This document shows positions 1 through 12,013 of a stretch of DNA of 64,000 bases, one piece after another (within the stretch, counting starts at the first letter, position 1; each line of letters opens with the position of its first letter). The position numbers were made by a program, and so were the translations under genes. The stretch is from Leuctra nigra. Taxonomy: Eukaryota > Arthropoda > Insecta > Plecoptera > Leuctridae. The stretch is from the NCBI GenBank assembly GCA_934045905.1, contig OW203763.1:19040948-19104947 (forward strand). The letters are read 5' to 3'. The notes below the pieces were generated by a model, which searched no databases, was not told the origin of the DNA, and saw only the letters and a program-made list of their open reading frames with translations.

Positions 1-3000
1 AATCTTTTTTTTTCATTCATTCATATTCAGCGCAAAGAAAATAAAACCCAAAGGCTGTGAAAATGAAACGAAACTTCTTCCCTACCTCCCCCCACCTCAA
101 GGCCCAACTCCTTACATTTGTGGGTTTCTCGACTTTTTTCATAGCAGTTTTTTTTACATTACTTCAAGTACTTGTGAAGTTTTTAAAAGTGTGTCAAAGG
201 GGGTGGTTTGTCTCCATTTCCAAAACATTTTACAGTCAGTGCCTTTGGTTACTTGAATGGTGTGTCAAAACTTCTGAGAAAAGAAAAGCATGGCATTTAT
301 TTCGTCTTTTGTCGAAATCGAACTGATTGGTAGTTAAGATTCCGCACTTTTTATCGTGATTTCCATCGGCTCAATGCCCGAATGAAGCAGGTCCAGCCCA
401 TTAGACCGACTGGTCATAAATAAATGCCGTTTGGCGCGTGGTTTGATCATCTTCTCTGTGTGCTGGTGTCTGACTGGAGATATATCAAACCAATCTCTTA
501 CCACGATTAATCATTGATTAACTAACAATTCATTACTTTTCGGCTGAGTTGCGAGCCAAGCAATATTTCCGTGACTGCCGCGTGGGAAAGAGCAATGGAG
601 GGTGAGATATTAGATCGAAGAAGAATTGCAACAGAACTGGAAAAACGAAACGTATTGTTCCAGATTTCAATTCTATATCCTGTTCCTGATCTGTTGTACT
701 TCCATTACAATTAGAATACTTATAGCTCATTTAATACTTTGCTCGATATTGCATATTTTGATCTTTTTATCTTACTTTCTTCTTAATAAAAGACCGGAAT
801 TCATTAACAGTTTGAAACAATTCTACCTATTCAAAGAAGCAGAAAATCAAAGTAATTTTCGTCTTCAGCCAAATCGTCGAATACCTAGATGTACAATTTC
901 GAGATTTTACTGTTCTCTGTCTACAATTTGGAAAGTACTTTAATCCAAACAAATTTTACGCTGCATAGCTGAATGCCGTTATTGGGCCATTGCAACTCAA
1001 ATAAAAATCAAATGGAACTTATTTTGCTATGCATGATTTCCCGACTTCTAGTAGTAATACAAGTATTTTTGGACTTCCATACTGAAACTACTAAAACGTA
1101 GGTATGCTTTAAAATTATATGAAAGAGGAAATGATGACTATACAAACAATGTCATTCTCATTTCAAAACATCTCATATAATATATTTCACGTAATATTTT
1201 CATCTTGCCTTCTGTTTTCTTGATTCGCGTGGAAAATGATTATTCTCTTTTCAACACCCCATCCATCATATAATTATCATTTAGCCGTCGCATTGAATCA
1301 GAATAAAAAGCTCGTGTCGCTTGAATGTACGGCATGCGAGTCAGAAACGTCTCATTCAGTACCAACAGAGGTCTTTATTGAACCCGATATTTTCATTTCT
1401 CCGCGACATTTTCCTCTTCGCACCGCACGGCCTATTTCCTAGCACACGTCTGTCGGGGGCCGGGGTGGGGGCAATGGGGGGGAGTACATGCACGGACGAA
1501 CATTCACAAAACACATCCGACAACCTAACGTCTCAGAGAGCCAAAAAAAAGTTCGTGTCTGACAAAAAACGTAAGAAATTAACCGCTGCGAAGAAAATCT
1601 ATAGATATATAGAGAGAGAAATGGAATTGGTGTAGAGCCGACGAACTGGTAAAATTAGGTGTCACCCAAAGGCAATAGAATTCAAAGGTAGCCCACCCGA
1701 AACAGTCCCTTTAGATGTCGGCAATGGCATTCTGAAGCAGACAGAAGCAGCTTGTAATTACGCCGCGAGACATAAGGCTGTTAATAGCGTAGAGAGAAGG
1801 GAACGATTCAATTTGACAAGTCAATAGTACACTGGATCTACTATTCAAACCAGCTATATTCGTTGTCAATTACAATTCTATACTCATAGAGTCTCATGTT
1901 TTCACTTTCATAGTAGCTTGTTTTTATTATCAATGATTGAATCTCCAATAAAGTTGAAAAGTATTGAAAATATCGGATATTTTCGTTTGAAAAATAAATG
2001 GACCAGATGATTTGAAATAAGCTGGTCTCAAATATTGGTTTATTTATTAGTATCATTTCCTCCTAAGACTCTCGGCATTGTTGACTCGATGGAATTTATG
2101 TTCTTGGTTCTATTATCAACTAACCTGCCTTTTCGAACGATGGCTCCATGGGACATTTCATTCCAGAAGAGCAGCCACCGCAGTTCGCCAACCGCACGGC
2201 ACTGTTGGGAGAGCGGGGAAATACTCATTTCAACTGCACCAAGGAAACATGGGGGATATTGTTAACGGAATAACAAATTTAATTTAGATACTTTTGCATC
2301 CAATAACTCACTTGATGTAATATTTTTCATTTATCATAATCTACAAGTCCCTGGAAGGAAAATCCATTATACTCCCTATTTCGCTCTTGAGCTTGTTATC
2401 ACAACTAATTAATGAAAATAAATTCTAAACAATTTTCACAAATGCTGATATTAAGAGTCCTGGGGACGATTAGAAATCACAGTTGTCCAGCATCACCAGA
2501 TTAACAGTTCGCTTTTAGCAGCAAAGATGGGCGTTCCTGATTTACCTCCGCTCACTCCGCCTAACCGCCGAAGCTGCCGCGCGTCGATCAGTCATATTTC
2601 CCCTCATTTCGCTCGCTCAAGTAGGAAAAACAAGGTCATTTTCCAAGTAAATATTAGATTTAAACTATTTTCCGCCGATAGATTTTTTCCAAAAACTAAC
2701 ATTATGTGTATTTTCTGAAGACATCATATTGAAAACTCAATATAAGTCGAGAGTTGCAAGTTTCAAGACATTTGATGAAACTTTTTCTTTAAAATATAGT
2801 TAAAATGTTAAAAAAATTACAAAATTGTAAATTTCAAAAAAAAAATCGGAAAATCTACTTGGGCATCCCTCCTTAAACTGCTCACGAAATGCAAACCAAC
2901 ACATGAGTCATATAGAATAAAAACTCGCCTTGTCCACTATTCAAAAAACTTGAGTTTCACTGACTATTGGTGGTACTGGTACCTACTGACCACTACTGAT

Positions 3001-3836
3001 TATACTGATTATTGTCCTCAATCTAGATCGGCAAATTTTGCATAATAAAACCTTCATAAAACTCCTTAACTCTGTGTTTAAAGTCATCTAAAAAGCGTTT
3101 TAAACAATTAAAAACGTGTCTTCTTCCCAGTATAAAAAGGGCCTACATCCTACATATCAATATTGGGAATTTTCAAAACTCTCCTTTTCATATGATATTT
3201 TTTATATAATAAATACTTTTCTGTAATTATGCTAGGAAAACGCTCTGTGTATTGCGTTGATAAGAGAGCCATCGTATTGCATGCTTTGCAAATAAAAGAG
3301 CCGAAACGAAATGCGCATGAAAGAAGCATTGATAAATAAAAAAAACTTCAAGAAATGTCACAAATACCTATTTAAAAAAACGAAAGACAGCAAATTTTAA
3401 AAAATTACCACAGATTAGTCTGAACATTTACCGAAACACCTGAAGTGTTGGTCCCGAAGACCATGCAAGATTTTAAGTTGGTCAGTCAAACAGATCCAGT
3501 TTTAATTTTCAATAAATCACAATCCTGTTCATAAACTGTAGGTATAAGTAACCGAAAAGACAAAAGTGCAATAGCTGCGTTTTGATCCGTAAGCTCTTTC
3601 GGGGATGTCTTTTGATGTATAGGATTGTGTTTTCTTTTGAATAATGTTAGTTATGTAGATTCATGTGACAAGTTCTGTTTCCTAAGATATGGACATGCTC
3701 TTGAGTTTGTATTATGGCAAGGTTTGATCATTTTACGCACATAAAAACGTGCATCTGCCGAATGAAGCGGTAGTAGGAGAGGAAGGTTGACCCCCACCCC
3801 CACTTGTCGAGACAGACGTCTCAAACACACGGCTCA
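1..3836. other. Intergenic, no defensible gene
   Basis: Open frames here are short (105 codons at most), lack recognisable domains and look like chance frames in AT-rich DNA. A canonical G-quadruplex-type tract sits at 1455-1482 on the plus strand (runs of 5, 4, 5 and 7 G). A CpG-richer patch at 2525-2600 has no coding or promoter signature I can name. One copy of a dispersed repeat family begins at 3231 and is listed separately. Confidence 0.6.
3231..3560 (+). repeat. Dispersed repeat family, copy 1 (GCGTTGATAAG core)
   Basis: The block opens with CTAGGAAAACGCTCTGTG, followed by a GCGTTGATAAG core, and shares a second block (GAGCCGAAACGAAATGC) and a third (TGTTGGTCC then CCATGCA) with the copy at 35846. 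Shorter copies of the core occur at 37319 (+), 18961 (+) and, inverted, at 50958-50998. No coding capacity is visible. It is an interspersed repeat of unknown class; the outer boundary is approximate. Confidence 0.6.
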
Positions 3837-3887
3837 GTACAACCTTAGAGGAATAAGTGGGCACCACTTATTCCTCTAAGGTACAAC
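3837..3887. repeat. Perfect short palindrome between 7-bp direct repeats
   Basis: The direct repeat GTACAAC stands at 3837-3843 and again at 3881-3887. Between them, 3844-3860 and 3864-3880 are a perfect 17-bp inverted repeat with a 3-nt loop (GCA). With the flanking G/C pairs the stem can extend by two pairs. Either a tiny foldback insertion with a 7-bp target duplication or a replication template-switch scar would give this structure. Confidence 0.7.
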
Positions 3888-4214
3888 ACATCACTATCTA
3901 GTTGCGAACACCTTCTTCCGTCAGCTGAGGGCGCAATTTTTATTCAACAGTATTGCAACTTTGGGAGGACATGGCAATTCTCTTATACGGCTATTGATAA
4001 AAAAAAATCGAAAATCCATCAAAGAAAAAAGTTTTTTTTCAATGTTTACACAATTATTGGTTATATTTGGGTACCAAAAATTAAAAATAAGCACATTATG
4101 TAATAATTGTTTTATAGCTGTTCTTACGAATTAGTTTCTTTACGAATTAGTGAAAATCTCAGGTTGGTAGGTGCTTTCGTACAGATGCTAGAAACCGAGA
4201 CCGATGAAGACGTA

Positions 4215-4296
4215 CAGTGAGATTCAGAAGAAAGCGGTCGGAGTGCACACTGCCTGGCACAGGGGCACTACGACCGCTATCTTCTGAATCTCACTG
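4215..4296. mobile_element. Tiny palindromic Tc1/mariner-like MITE (82 bp)
   Basis: Arms 4212-4246 and 4265-4299 are complementary at 33 of 35 positions, with an 18-nt loop. The termini read TA-CAGTGAG...CTCACTG-TA, so the element proper is 4215-4296 flanked by the TA dinucleotide. A TA target duplication with CAGT ends is the known signature of Tc1/mariner elements. No transposase is encoded. The RNA would fold as a hairpin of about 88 nt, within the size range of a microRNA precursor. Confidence 0.65.
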
Positions 4297-4299
4297 TAC

Positions 4300-6052
4300 A
4301 CCCTTTGTATCCTTCTTATGACGGGGTCCCCATGCCTCTTAAGCTAGTTTTACTATTTTTAATTCTAAAATCGTTCCTAAAAAGAACACGTTCACGTCCT
4401 TGAAAAATTATTCAAACTTATCAGCTAGATTAGCTATATTATCGTGTGAGAGAAAGAATAATTTCAGTGTTAGACATAATCATTAAAACCACATATCCTT
4501 CCCCTAGTAACGTCCTATATATGAGTTACTTACATTATATATGCCAATCCAAGTTTCATCGACTTTACCATTCTTACGTCTAGACCATTCTCAGACAGTT
4601 TGTCAAAGCAGAAGCAAAATGTATCAAATATTCTATAGTATTAAAATATTAACGTACGAGACTCTCCTTTGAAAGATGCTGTTTGAATACGTCGAAAGCC
4701 TAAAAGTATGAAACCCTCGACGAATATCTTCTAAGTCAATAGTCATTGTGTTTACGTTCACTTAAACGGCGCAACGAGATAAAAATCTGCCACTGAGGTA
4801 AAGTAGTGGTATAGTTTACAGATTGGAATTATACCAGTATGATTGAAATTTTCGTAGAGTATACCTCAACTGTGTGTTGGGCTCTTTAATGACAGAACAT
4901 TGCTCTAACCACTAATCCTACTGCCTCGAAAGCGAAGATTTGTAGAAAACAAATTTTGATAAAACCTAATTTAGATCAAAGTTAGATTATATGTAACATA
5001 AAACTAAAGTAATATACGGCGGACCTGTGGAGCTTTTAAACAAAAAACATGGATACGTGCCAAATATTCGATTCGGAACAGTTCGTCCGTGAATAAGAAT
5101 GAAAGTGGATGTATACGCAATACGCAGAGTCATCATTGTTTACGTCAGTTTTGGGAATCGATAAAATGCAAAAAAGCTTCAATCAAAATCCAGGGGTATG
5201 TCAATTTATCCGTAGCAGTAATCACGAAAGCTCCATGCAAACAGTCAATATTCATTATATTTCCGTACGCGACTATCTTAAGGTTGCATGAGGGGATAAG
5301 ATTTTAAAACCCAAAAGTGACTGAAATTTGGACTTTCACAATTATTTGTTGTTGAACCTGAAGACTCACGGCAATATAAAATAGCTTAGTCACACCGGGC
5401 ATTATCTGGCTATTTTATGATATTTAAATGAGTTCTACCAATTTGCCCTAATTAGAATGCAGGTTGTACGAGTGAGTACACTTTAATGAAAACTTCATTC
5501 GGGCCACCTGCATAAGAAAACGGCTGAATATAAAAAATCGGTATTTTTTGTGCACATCCGGAATCATTACAATTTGTCAGTCTGCTATTTTATAATGTAA
5601 TGTCATTAATATTTAATTAGAAAAAAATTAAATACTGAAATAAAATTAATTGTGATTATGTTAGTGAGGCCTCAAGATATTCAGTACTCCCCCCCCCTAA
5701 CTCAAGAGTTTCATTGTTTACAGCACGTTCCATAGTCATAAATTTCCCAGACCCTCATAAAATAAAACCTTTTTCATACAACCTTTTTGGTTATTGAATA
5801 GAAATTGACTCTCGCAATATTGAACACTTTAAGTGCCAAGACAACAATGTCAGGTAGATTGGCTGAAGGATTCGAACCCCCTTAATGAAAATAATGCTAC
5901 CGTCCATATTATACGAACTAAACAGAAAACTAAGTATAACCTTTTTTACCCATCGACTTCACTGGCCAATTCCTTGACATTGGATACGCGGACAAACCTA
6001 TAAAAAGACTGCCAAGCACCTCCACACCTAAAAGGTTTCAGGTCTTAGGGAG
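4300..6052. other. Intergenic, nothing recognised
   Basis: Overlapping plus-strand frames at 5089-5307 are short and lack features of real proteins. A decayed tRNA-like box-B motif (GATTCGAACCCCC) at about 5872-5884 suggests an old SINE fragment. A short C-run lies near 5691. Confidence 0.5.
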
Positions 6053-6450
6053 GGACTGTCAAACTATCTTTTATAACTTTTTCTCTTTATTAAGATGTGA
6101 AATCATTTCGTCCAATTACTGTCACCAAGTTCTACATTAAATCTAACATTCCAGAATTTGGCATGAAAGAACCCCACAAGATTGTTTGAACCGTGAAAAT
6201 GAATTGTACAGAGAAACTTAAAAATTCAAGCTTGGCGCATTGCGTAAGTTAGGACTGTCAAACTATCTTTTATAACTTTTTCTCTTTGTTAAGATGTGAA
6301 ATCATTTCGTCCAATTACTGTCACCAAGTACTACATTAAATTTAACATTCCAGAATTTGGCATGAAAGAAACCCACAAGATTATTTGAACCGTGCACATA
6401 AATTTTACAGAGAAACTTAAAAATTCAAGCTTGGCGCATTGCGTAAGTTA
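6053..6450 (+). repeat. Two-copy tandem duplication, 199-bp unit
   Basis: The unit 6053-6251 is repeated directly at 6252-6450. Both begin GGACTGTCAAACTATC and end GCGTAAGTTA. They differ at only a handful of positions (for example TTATTAAG against TTGTTAAG), so the duplication is fairly recent. There is no coding potential. Confidence 0.85.
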
Positions 6451-9400
6451 GCCAAATGTTTGCAACAGTACATTTGCTTCATGTATGTCTTGCCGAAATG
6501 TAATATAATTTTTTAAGATAGAACAAATACATCGCCTGTGCAAAAGCAATTATCACCAACAACATTATGTGTAAATAAAACAAGTCTTAAATGAAGTATA
6601 AACGCAGAGCACGTCATTGTAGAATCATTCTAGGACCACACAGACAAGTTACAAACGCAATGACAATGAGTGGTAAATATGCATGTTCCTATTATAGAAT
6701 TTTCATCCCCTTGCTATTTTACTTGCCCGCTAACAACAATAAATCATAGTAAGCTCATTCGGGTAATAGATTAGGGAGAGGAGAGTAATTGCAAAGTGCA
6801 TATGAATTTTAAAGTTTTAAATACTAAAGGAATAAAAAAGGACAAAATAATGCCTTGGCTGGGGTTCAAACCTGCATGCTTAATACAGGCGCCATGAAAA
6901 CAATGAGGGATGCAACGTTAACTATTAAATTGAAACCACTAATATTAATTATTATTGTCACGTTATTAAGTGGAATTAACATTAGAGATGTTTATTCTTT
7001 TATAGAGAGGTGACCTATACTACTGGTGCGCCAATCTTAATATCCCGACTTTATGGTACACACCCTTGCATAGGTACAAAAATAAATTATTCTATCGAAT
7101 TATTAGATTTTGAATGAATCTTAGACAACATATTGATTCAGGAAATCTGAGGTGTATTAGTTTAGAAAGTGTAACAGTAGAATGAAGCTGTGATTGATTA
7201 ACTTTGATCAATGAGAGTAGTCAATCAATAATTGATGGCTCAATGGAGTAATACTCATTGTACGTGCATCTTTAATACATCAATGATAATTACTTGTAAT
7301 AAGGAAGTTTAAGAAATTTTATTCCAGTGAATTAGTAAAATTCAACATAAATAATAATGATATAAACACAGCTTACACCCGGAAATTTAACATTTTCATT
7401 CATACAATTCCAATTGAATAATCCTGCGACATTTTGGCGGGAAAACGGCGCGTGGAGTGGGTACATAAAAGTGACATCACAATCCTGAATAAATAACTGT
7501 TTACCATGACCAATACTTTGTTGCCATGGCCATAAACATAATTATGACTTCAATGTCCATTTAACCGTTTCTAAATCAGCTCAATGTTTCTGAATTCTAT
7601 CAATCTTTTTAAACCAATTTCACGAAATATAATATCATCTCCGAGTTAAGACACATCAACTTCCATAACATAAACATTATTTTGAAATCTATTTTACAGG
7701 AAAATTCCCTATTGCGAATATGTGTGACGTTTATGTGACGTTTGTTTGAAATCTACTTTTCCCAAGATGGAAAGCAAGCAGTAAGAGGCAATTTTAATTT
7801 TTGAACGAAACATTTACGATATGGCATAATAATATCGAGTATACAACTTTCAACATTTGTTAGTGAATATTTGTTAAAACAAAATGAAAAAGAAATAAAT
7901 GCCTGTGCCCCGGATTAGTCCCGAGAATCAAGTGGCTATACCTGTCAAGTGGCGATCATCAAAGCACACTATGCAGAATACAATATTAGGCTGAGAGCAC
8001 GTTATAAGTAGAGGATTATCTTAATTAAAATAATAGCTGTTTTTAGAGTTTTAATTTATAAATAATTTCCAATATATTCTTCACAGTCAATAATATTGTA
8101 AGTTATTTGCAAGATATTTGTAAATTATTTTGCCAGTTTTTCAATGGTCTGCTAAATTTTTAATAGTTGATTAGGATTTAGGATTATATTGCCAAGGCAA
8201 CAACCAATGACATACCTTAAAGAAATTCTCCTAAGATGAAAATAATACCTACTACTGTGTAGGTACCTTACAAACATACAACTTTGTACTAAACATTTTT
8301 TCGGTAAAAAGAAATACTCTGGCCGTGGGAAGCGAAAATAAGATATGGCCAGTCCGCCACTGCTGACGTCATTGTACGTTGCTCATAAGCGTCGCAGTTC
8401 TCCCAAGAGCTCTAGAGCCATCAGTTCGCAACTTGTTTGGTTCTGTATTGCAACAACACGTAACTATGACACCTAAGAGTCTTTGATGATATCATAATTT
8501 TTTATCAAGCAATGTGAAACTATGTGAAACAAACGAAAATATTCAACTTACCGGTATGAGGTGATTGTTGCTTGCATTAGGATCAACGCAGATCTTGGTT
8601 CTAGATGGTTCAAGTTTCTTACTTCTAGCGCAGTAATAGGACATTTCTGTCAATATGTTTGCATAAAATTGTTTGTACGCAATTGACCACGTTAGAAAAC
8701 AAGAATGTATTACTTAACACTTCGACATTCATGCACTTAATGATTGGAGTGAACTTAACTAAAATAGCACAACACCAAAATTTTAGGTTATAAAATAGTA
8801 AACATGCAATCAGGTATCCGTTGACGCATGTCCACTAATCGACGCAAATGACAAACTCTGCATTGCTGGCTGGCGGTTTGACATGCTAGCAAGTACAATG
8901 ACGTGGTACAGCAGAAGCTCGCAACTCGGGTATTGGGGGGAAGTGGGCATGGAAAACGTAAATAAACACGATGATGTGTTCATTACATGATGTTATAAAT
9001 GATACAAATAGGTTTCTGCATTGTGGTAGTGGGCTTTTTAAACGACCACTTAATAAGTAACTGATTTAACAAAGAGCTGAAAAACCGGTCCTTTGAGTGA
9101 TAGCAAATTTTTAACAATTACGAATACGATCAATATTGATCATGATTTTCACCCAACCCACTTGACCCCTGTTTCGAGGAATTCGTCAAACTTGTTTCAA
9201 CCTCTGCTTTGCTATCGGCTAAAGTAACAACTGTACCACAAGATTTAATTTACTAAATGTGTACTTTAGCAATTTTAACGAACGTAAAAAATTATCTGTT
9301 CCATACTAAGTAATAACTCAATAATTTCAAAAATGTGGTTGTTTCGGTTCTTTAAGGTTGGCCCGGCATAATTGCCTCTATGACTGTGTCAAGTTTCATT

Positions 9401-9640
9401 GATAAAAACATCTTTAACAAACCGTTCGATCTGTAGTGGGACAATTAAAATAAAGTTAGCCAGCCAGTAAAATCTTCACAGCGATTTTGAGATTGTTTAA
9501 GTCCACTTTTCGCCACGAAAATGGTTGCATGTAAGCTAAATATACCCGATTAACACAGTTTTCAACTGTCATTTCTAATTGCATGTATTCAAGCCGACAC
9601 CTCGAAATCAACACTTAAAGGGCTGAGTAGTTGAGGTCGG
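6451..9640. other. Intergenic, one weak promoter-like site
   Basis: No coding region is recognisable. A full palindromic CRE-type octamer TGACGTCA occurs near 8364, and about 55 bp downstream is TCAGTTCG (8421-8428), which matches the arthropod initiator. No TATA box or DPE is correctly spaced and no downstream first exon can be proved, so I do not call a gene start. A tRNA-like fragment (GGGGTTCAAACC) near 6861 is probably a SINE relic. Confidence 0.4.
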
Positions 9641-9977
9641 CCTTGAAGAGTTTTTAATCGATTTTTATCAATATCTTTTACCAATGTAATTGTTGACAAA
9701 ATAGGGCTTTGTACGAGTATTCAGAACAGTTCAATGAAAACAATTTCATAGTTTGGAATAAGTTATTAGTTTTATTTTGTCCAACAGATGTTTAGTGCCA
9801 TAATTTTACTAATTTTCGGGTACTAAACGTCTCAAGGACAAAGTAAATCTAATAAACCATACAAGCTATGGAATTATTTTCATTGAACTGTTCTGAATAC
9901 TCGTACAAAGCCTTATTTTGTTAACAATTACATTGGTAAAATATATTGATAAAAATCAATTAAAAAACTCTTCAAGG
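9641..9977. mobile_element. Imperfect foldback element, about 337 bp
   Basis: CCTTGAAGAG at the left end is mirrored by CTCTTCAAGG at the right end. The arms, about 165 bp each, remain alignable to a centre near 9810, with substitutions and small gaps (for example ACTGTTCTGAATACTCGTAC on the right arm mirrors the left arm). No protein is encoded. It resembles a foldback-type MITE that has aged more than the palindromes elsewhere in this window. No clear target duplication was found. Confidence 0.6.
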
Positions 9978-11855
9978 TCAAACGCACTATCAAGCCGTCT
10001 TAACGAGTTGCAATCATTTAAGTCGCGTGGTAGTGAAGCATGGTGCTTGGCAGCGTCGCACTACACGAGCGACTAGTTCTTATTCTCTCTAAATGTCGAG
10101 ATTGGAGTGTGGAGGTGCTGGGATATGTCGTGGAGGTGCCATGTGATGGGGAAAGAAGTGGCGGTGCCGAGTTGGTAGGGTGGAGGGAGGGAGGGGGTTG
10201 GGACTTCTGATGTACAAGGCGATAGCAAGGAGATAACGACGATCTTGGAATTGAAGAGGGGTAAGAGGGGAGAGGGGGGTAACCTAAAGAGTAATAAAAC
10301 ATGAACATGGAGGGAAGAAAATTACCTTTGTTTCTTACCAAACGATCATTGGAGACAGAAAAATAGCGTCTTGCGAGTTCTAGGTTTTTGGGGGAGAATT
10401 CTTTGGAAGAAAGTGCAGAAAGTTTTACGGTTCATTCTGACGTTTTACGATTCAACGTATTTAAATACCTGTCGTTTGTCTCAACACTTCAATAAAAGCT
10501 GTTTTGAATTTTCCTCGTGCTTTCAGATCAGAAATGCTTTACTAAATTAAAACTGAAATTAATTATAACTTCTTGAAAGTAACCAAGTCTGTTTTCAATA
10601 GATCAACTGAACTGAGCATTTGAAATATTTAGGTCAATTTTATTGCTGGAATTAATTACTATTAATAATAGACTATTGTAGACAATACTAAAAGCAATAT
10701 AACGAACTGAATACGATTTTTTTTATAAATATTTCAACTAAGATTATTGAGCTCCATTTTAAAGTCACATGTATCATAAGATTAATACTAAAATTCAGAA
10801 TATAAAATTGAGCGAAGAAAAATGAAGACATTTTATGAACAATATATTCTGAGCAAATTATGTTCAGTCATGTGAGCAATTTTTTTGAAGCATATTTTTA
10901 CGAAGTTATTGGATAATATGTCATCCAAAGCGTTCAATAAAGGTGTTAGGTGTTAGGATATCTCTGCCGTCCATGCGCTAGACTAGATTCAAGTTAGAGG
11001 GATTATCACATTCAATGCTCGTTGGTCCAATATTCATTCTTTCAAAATGAGCAGAGAACCCTGAAATAGAGAAATCAAGTTTTCAACCGTCGCTTTGTAC
11101 TGCAGGAACGAAGTAATGCCGCCTCCATGACGTTAGAGATATATAGATGATAAGTAGAGACGTGAACACCAGTTTATCAACAATTCTTTGAATAGACCTG
11201 GACATCGATTGTTGTTTGCCTCATCCCAATTTACAGTACACGCTTTGTAAACCTTCGGATATTTCTATTGAACATTTCACAATAGTATTTCAGTCATGGA
11301 TATCTGAACAAAATTTTTCGTTTTTCGCATAGTATAATGTTATGAAGAATTAAAGCAAACTCAGCTATTAATTATATACAAAAATAAAATATACAAATAA
11401 TAATAATAACAAATATAAAATGTATTCCCTCTTTTAGATTGATTTTTCAATAATTATAATACAATTTTCTTGTAGAATTTATTGTAAACTCAATATTTTC
11501 AAAATTCAATGTCTTCAGGTTCACTACCAATAATTAATACTGATTATACTGTACATTTAAAACTTCAATTTCTCGATCCTACCAATGCCACCATTTGTAT
11601 AATACCTTTAAACTTTTGGTATCAACTTATTACTGTAAGTTGTGCATCGGTAAAACAACAGCGTCTCCACATCAAGAACCTGACACAGAACAAACAATAA
11701 TAAAACACTTTTATCAGCGTACATTCAAGGTGAACAGATATCGTATTGAATTTATACTAAAGATTTCTGATATTAGATAACAATGACTTTTTATAAAAAC
11801 TTGTAAAATGTGATTTACATCATATATAATGAAAAATACTGATAAGTGTATATAC
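9978..11855. other. Intergenic with G-rich low-complexity tract
   Basis: The tract at 10090-10290 is purine- and G-rich. It creates a proline-rich minus-strand open frame (10018-10341) that I treat as artefact. GGG runs at 10178-10202 fit a canonical G-quadruplex on the plus strand. The rest is AT-rich and featureless. Confidence 0.5.
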
Positions 11856-12013
11856 CTTGCATTTAGTAAACTACAAAACGAGAATGTTGTGTCTACAAAT
11901 GGTGGCATTGGTAGGCACTTTCTATCAGCATATTTCGGCGGTGTGGACTCTCCCAGAGGGTGTTCAGATTTGGAGGGCGGTGTGAAGGGCTCTTCTCCAC
12001 AGCCCTCTTTAAT
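11856..12013 (-). CDS. Candidate isolated coding exon (unproven)
   Basis: This is a low-confidence call. On the minus strand a pyrimidine-rich stretch (about 12030-12070) leads to a possible acceptor GGCAG at 12014-12018. A 158-nt open segment follows, then a good donor, GCAAG followed by GTATAT (exon end 11856). The segment is more GC-rich than its surroundings and reads as a Pro/Ser/Lys/Glu-rich peptide with three Cys (it contains EEPFTPPSKSEHPLGESTPP). It sits in a 209-codon minus-strand open frame, unusually long for this AT-rich DNA. The opposite strand is also open (11829-12125) and equally protein-like, so strand is uncertain. No family is recognised and no partner exons were found. 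Confidence 0.2.

Noticed and set aside
626..943. 105-codon hydrophobic plus-strand frame
   Set aside because: T-rich DNA gives Leu/Ile/Phe-rich frames by chance; no signal-peptide architecture or splice context supports it.
10018..10341. 107-codon proline/serine-rich minus-strand frame
   Set aside because: It lies in a G-rich low-complexity tract; composition explains the lack of stops and no domain is present.
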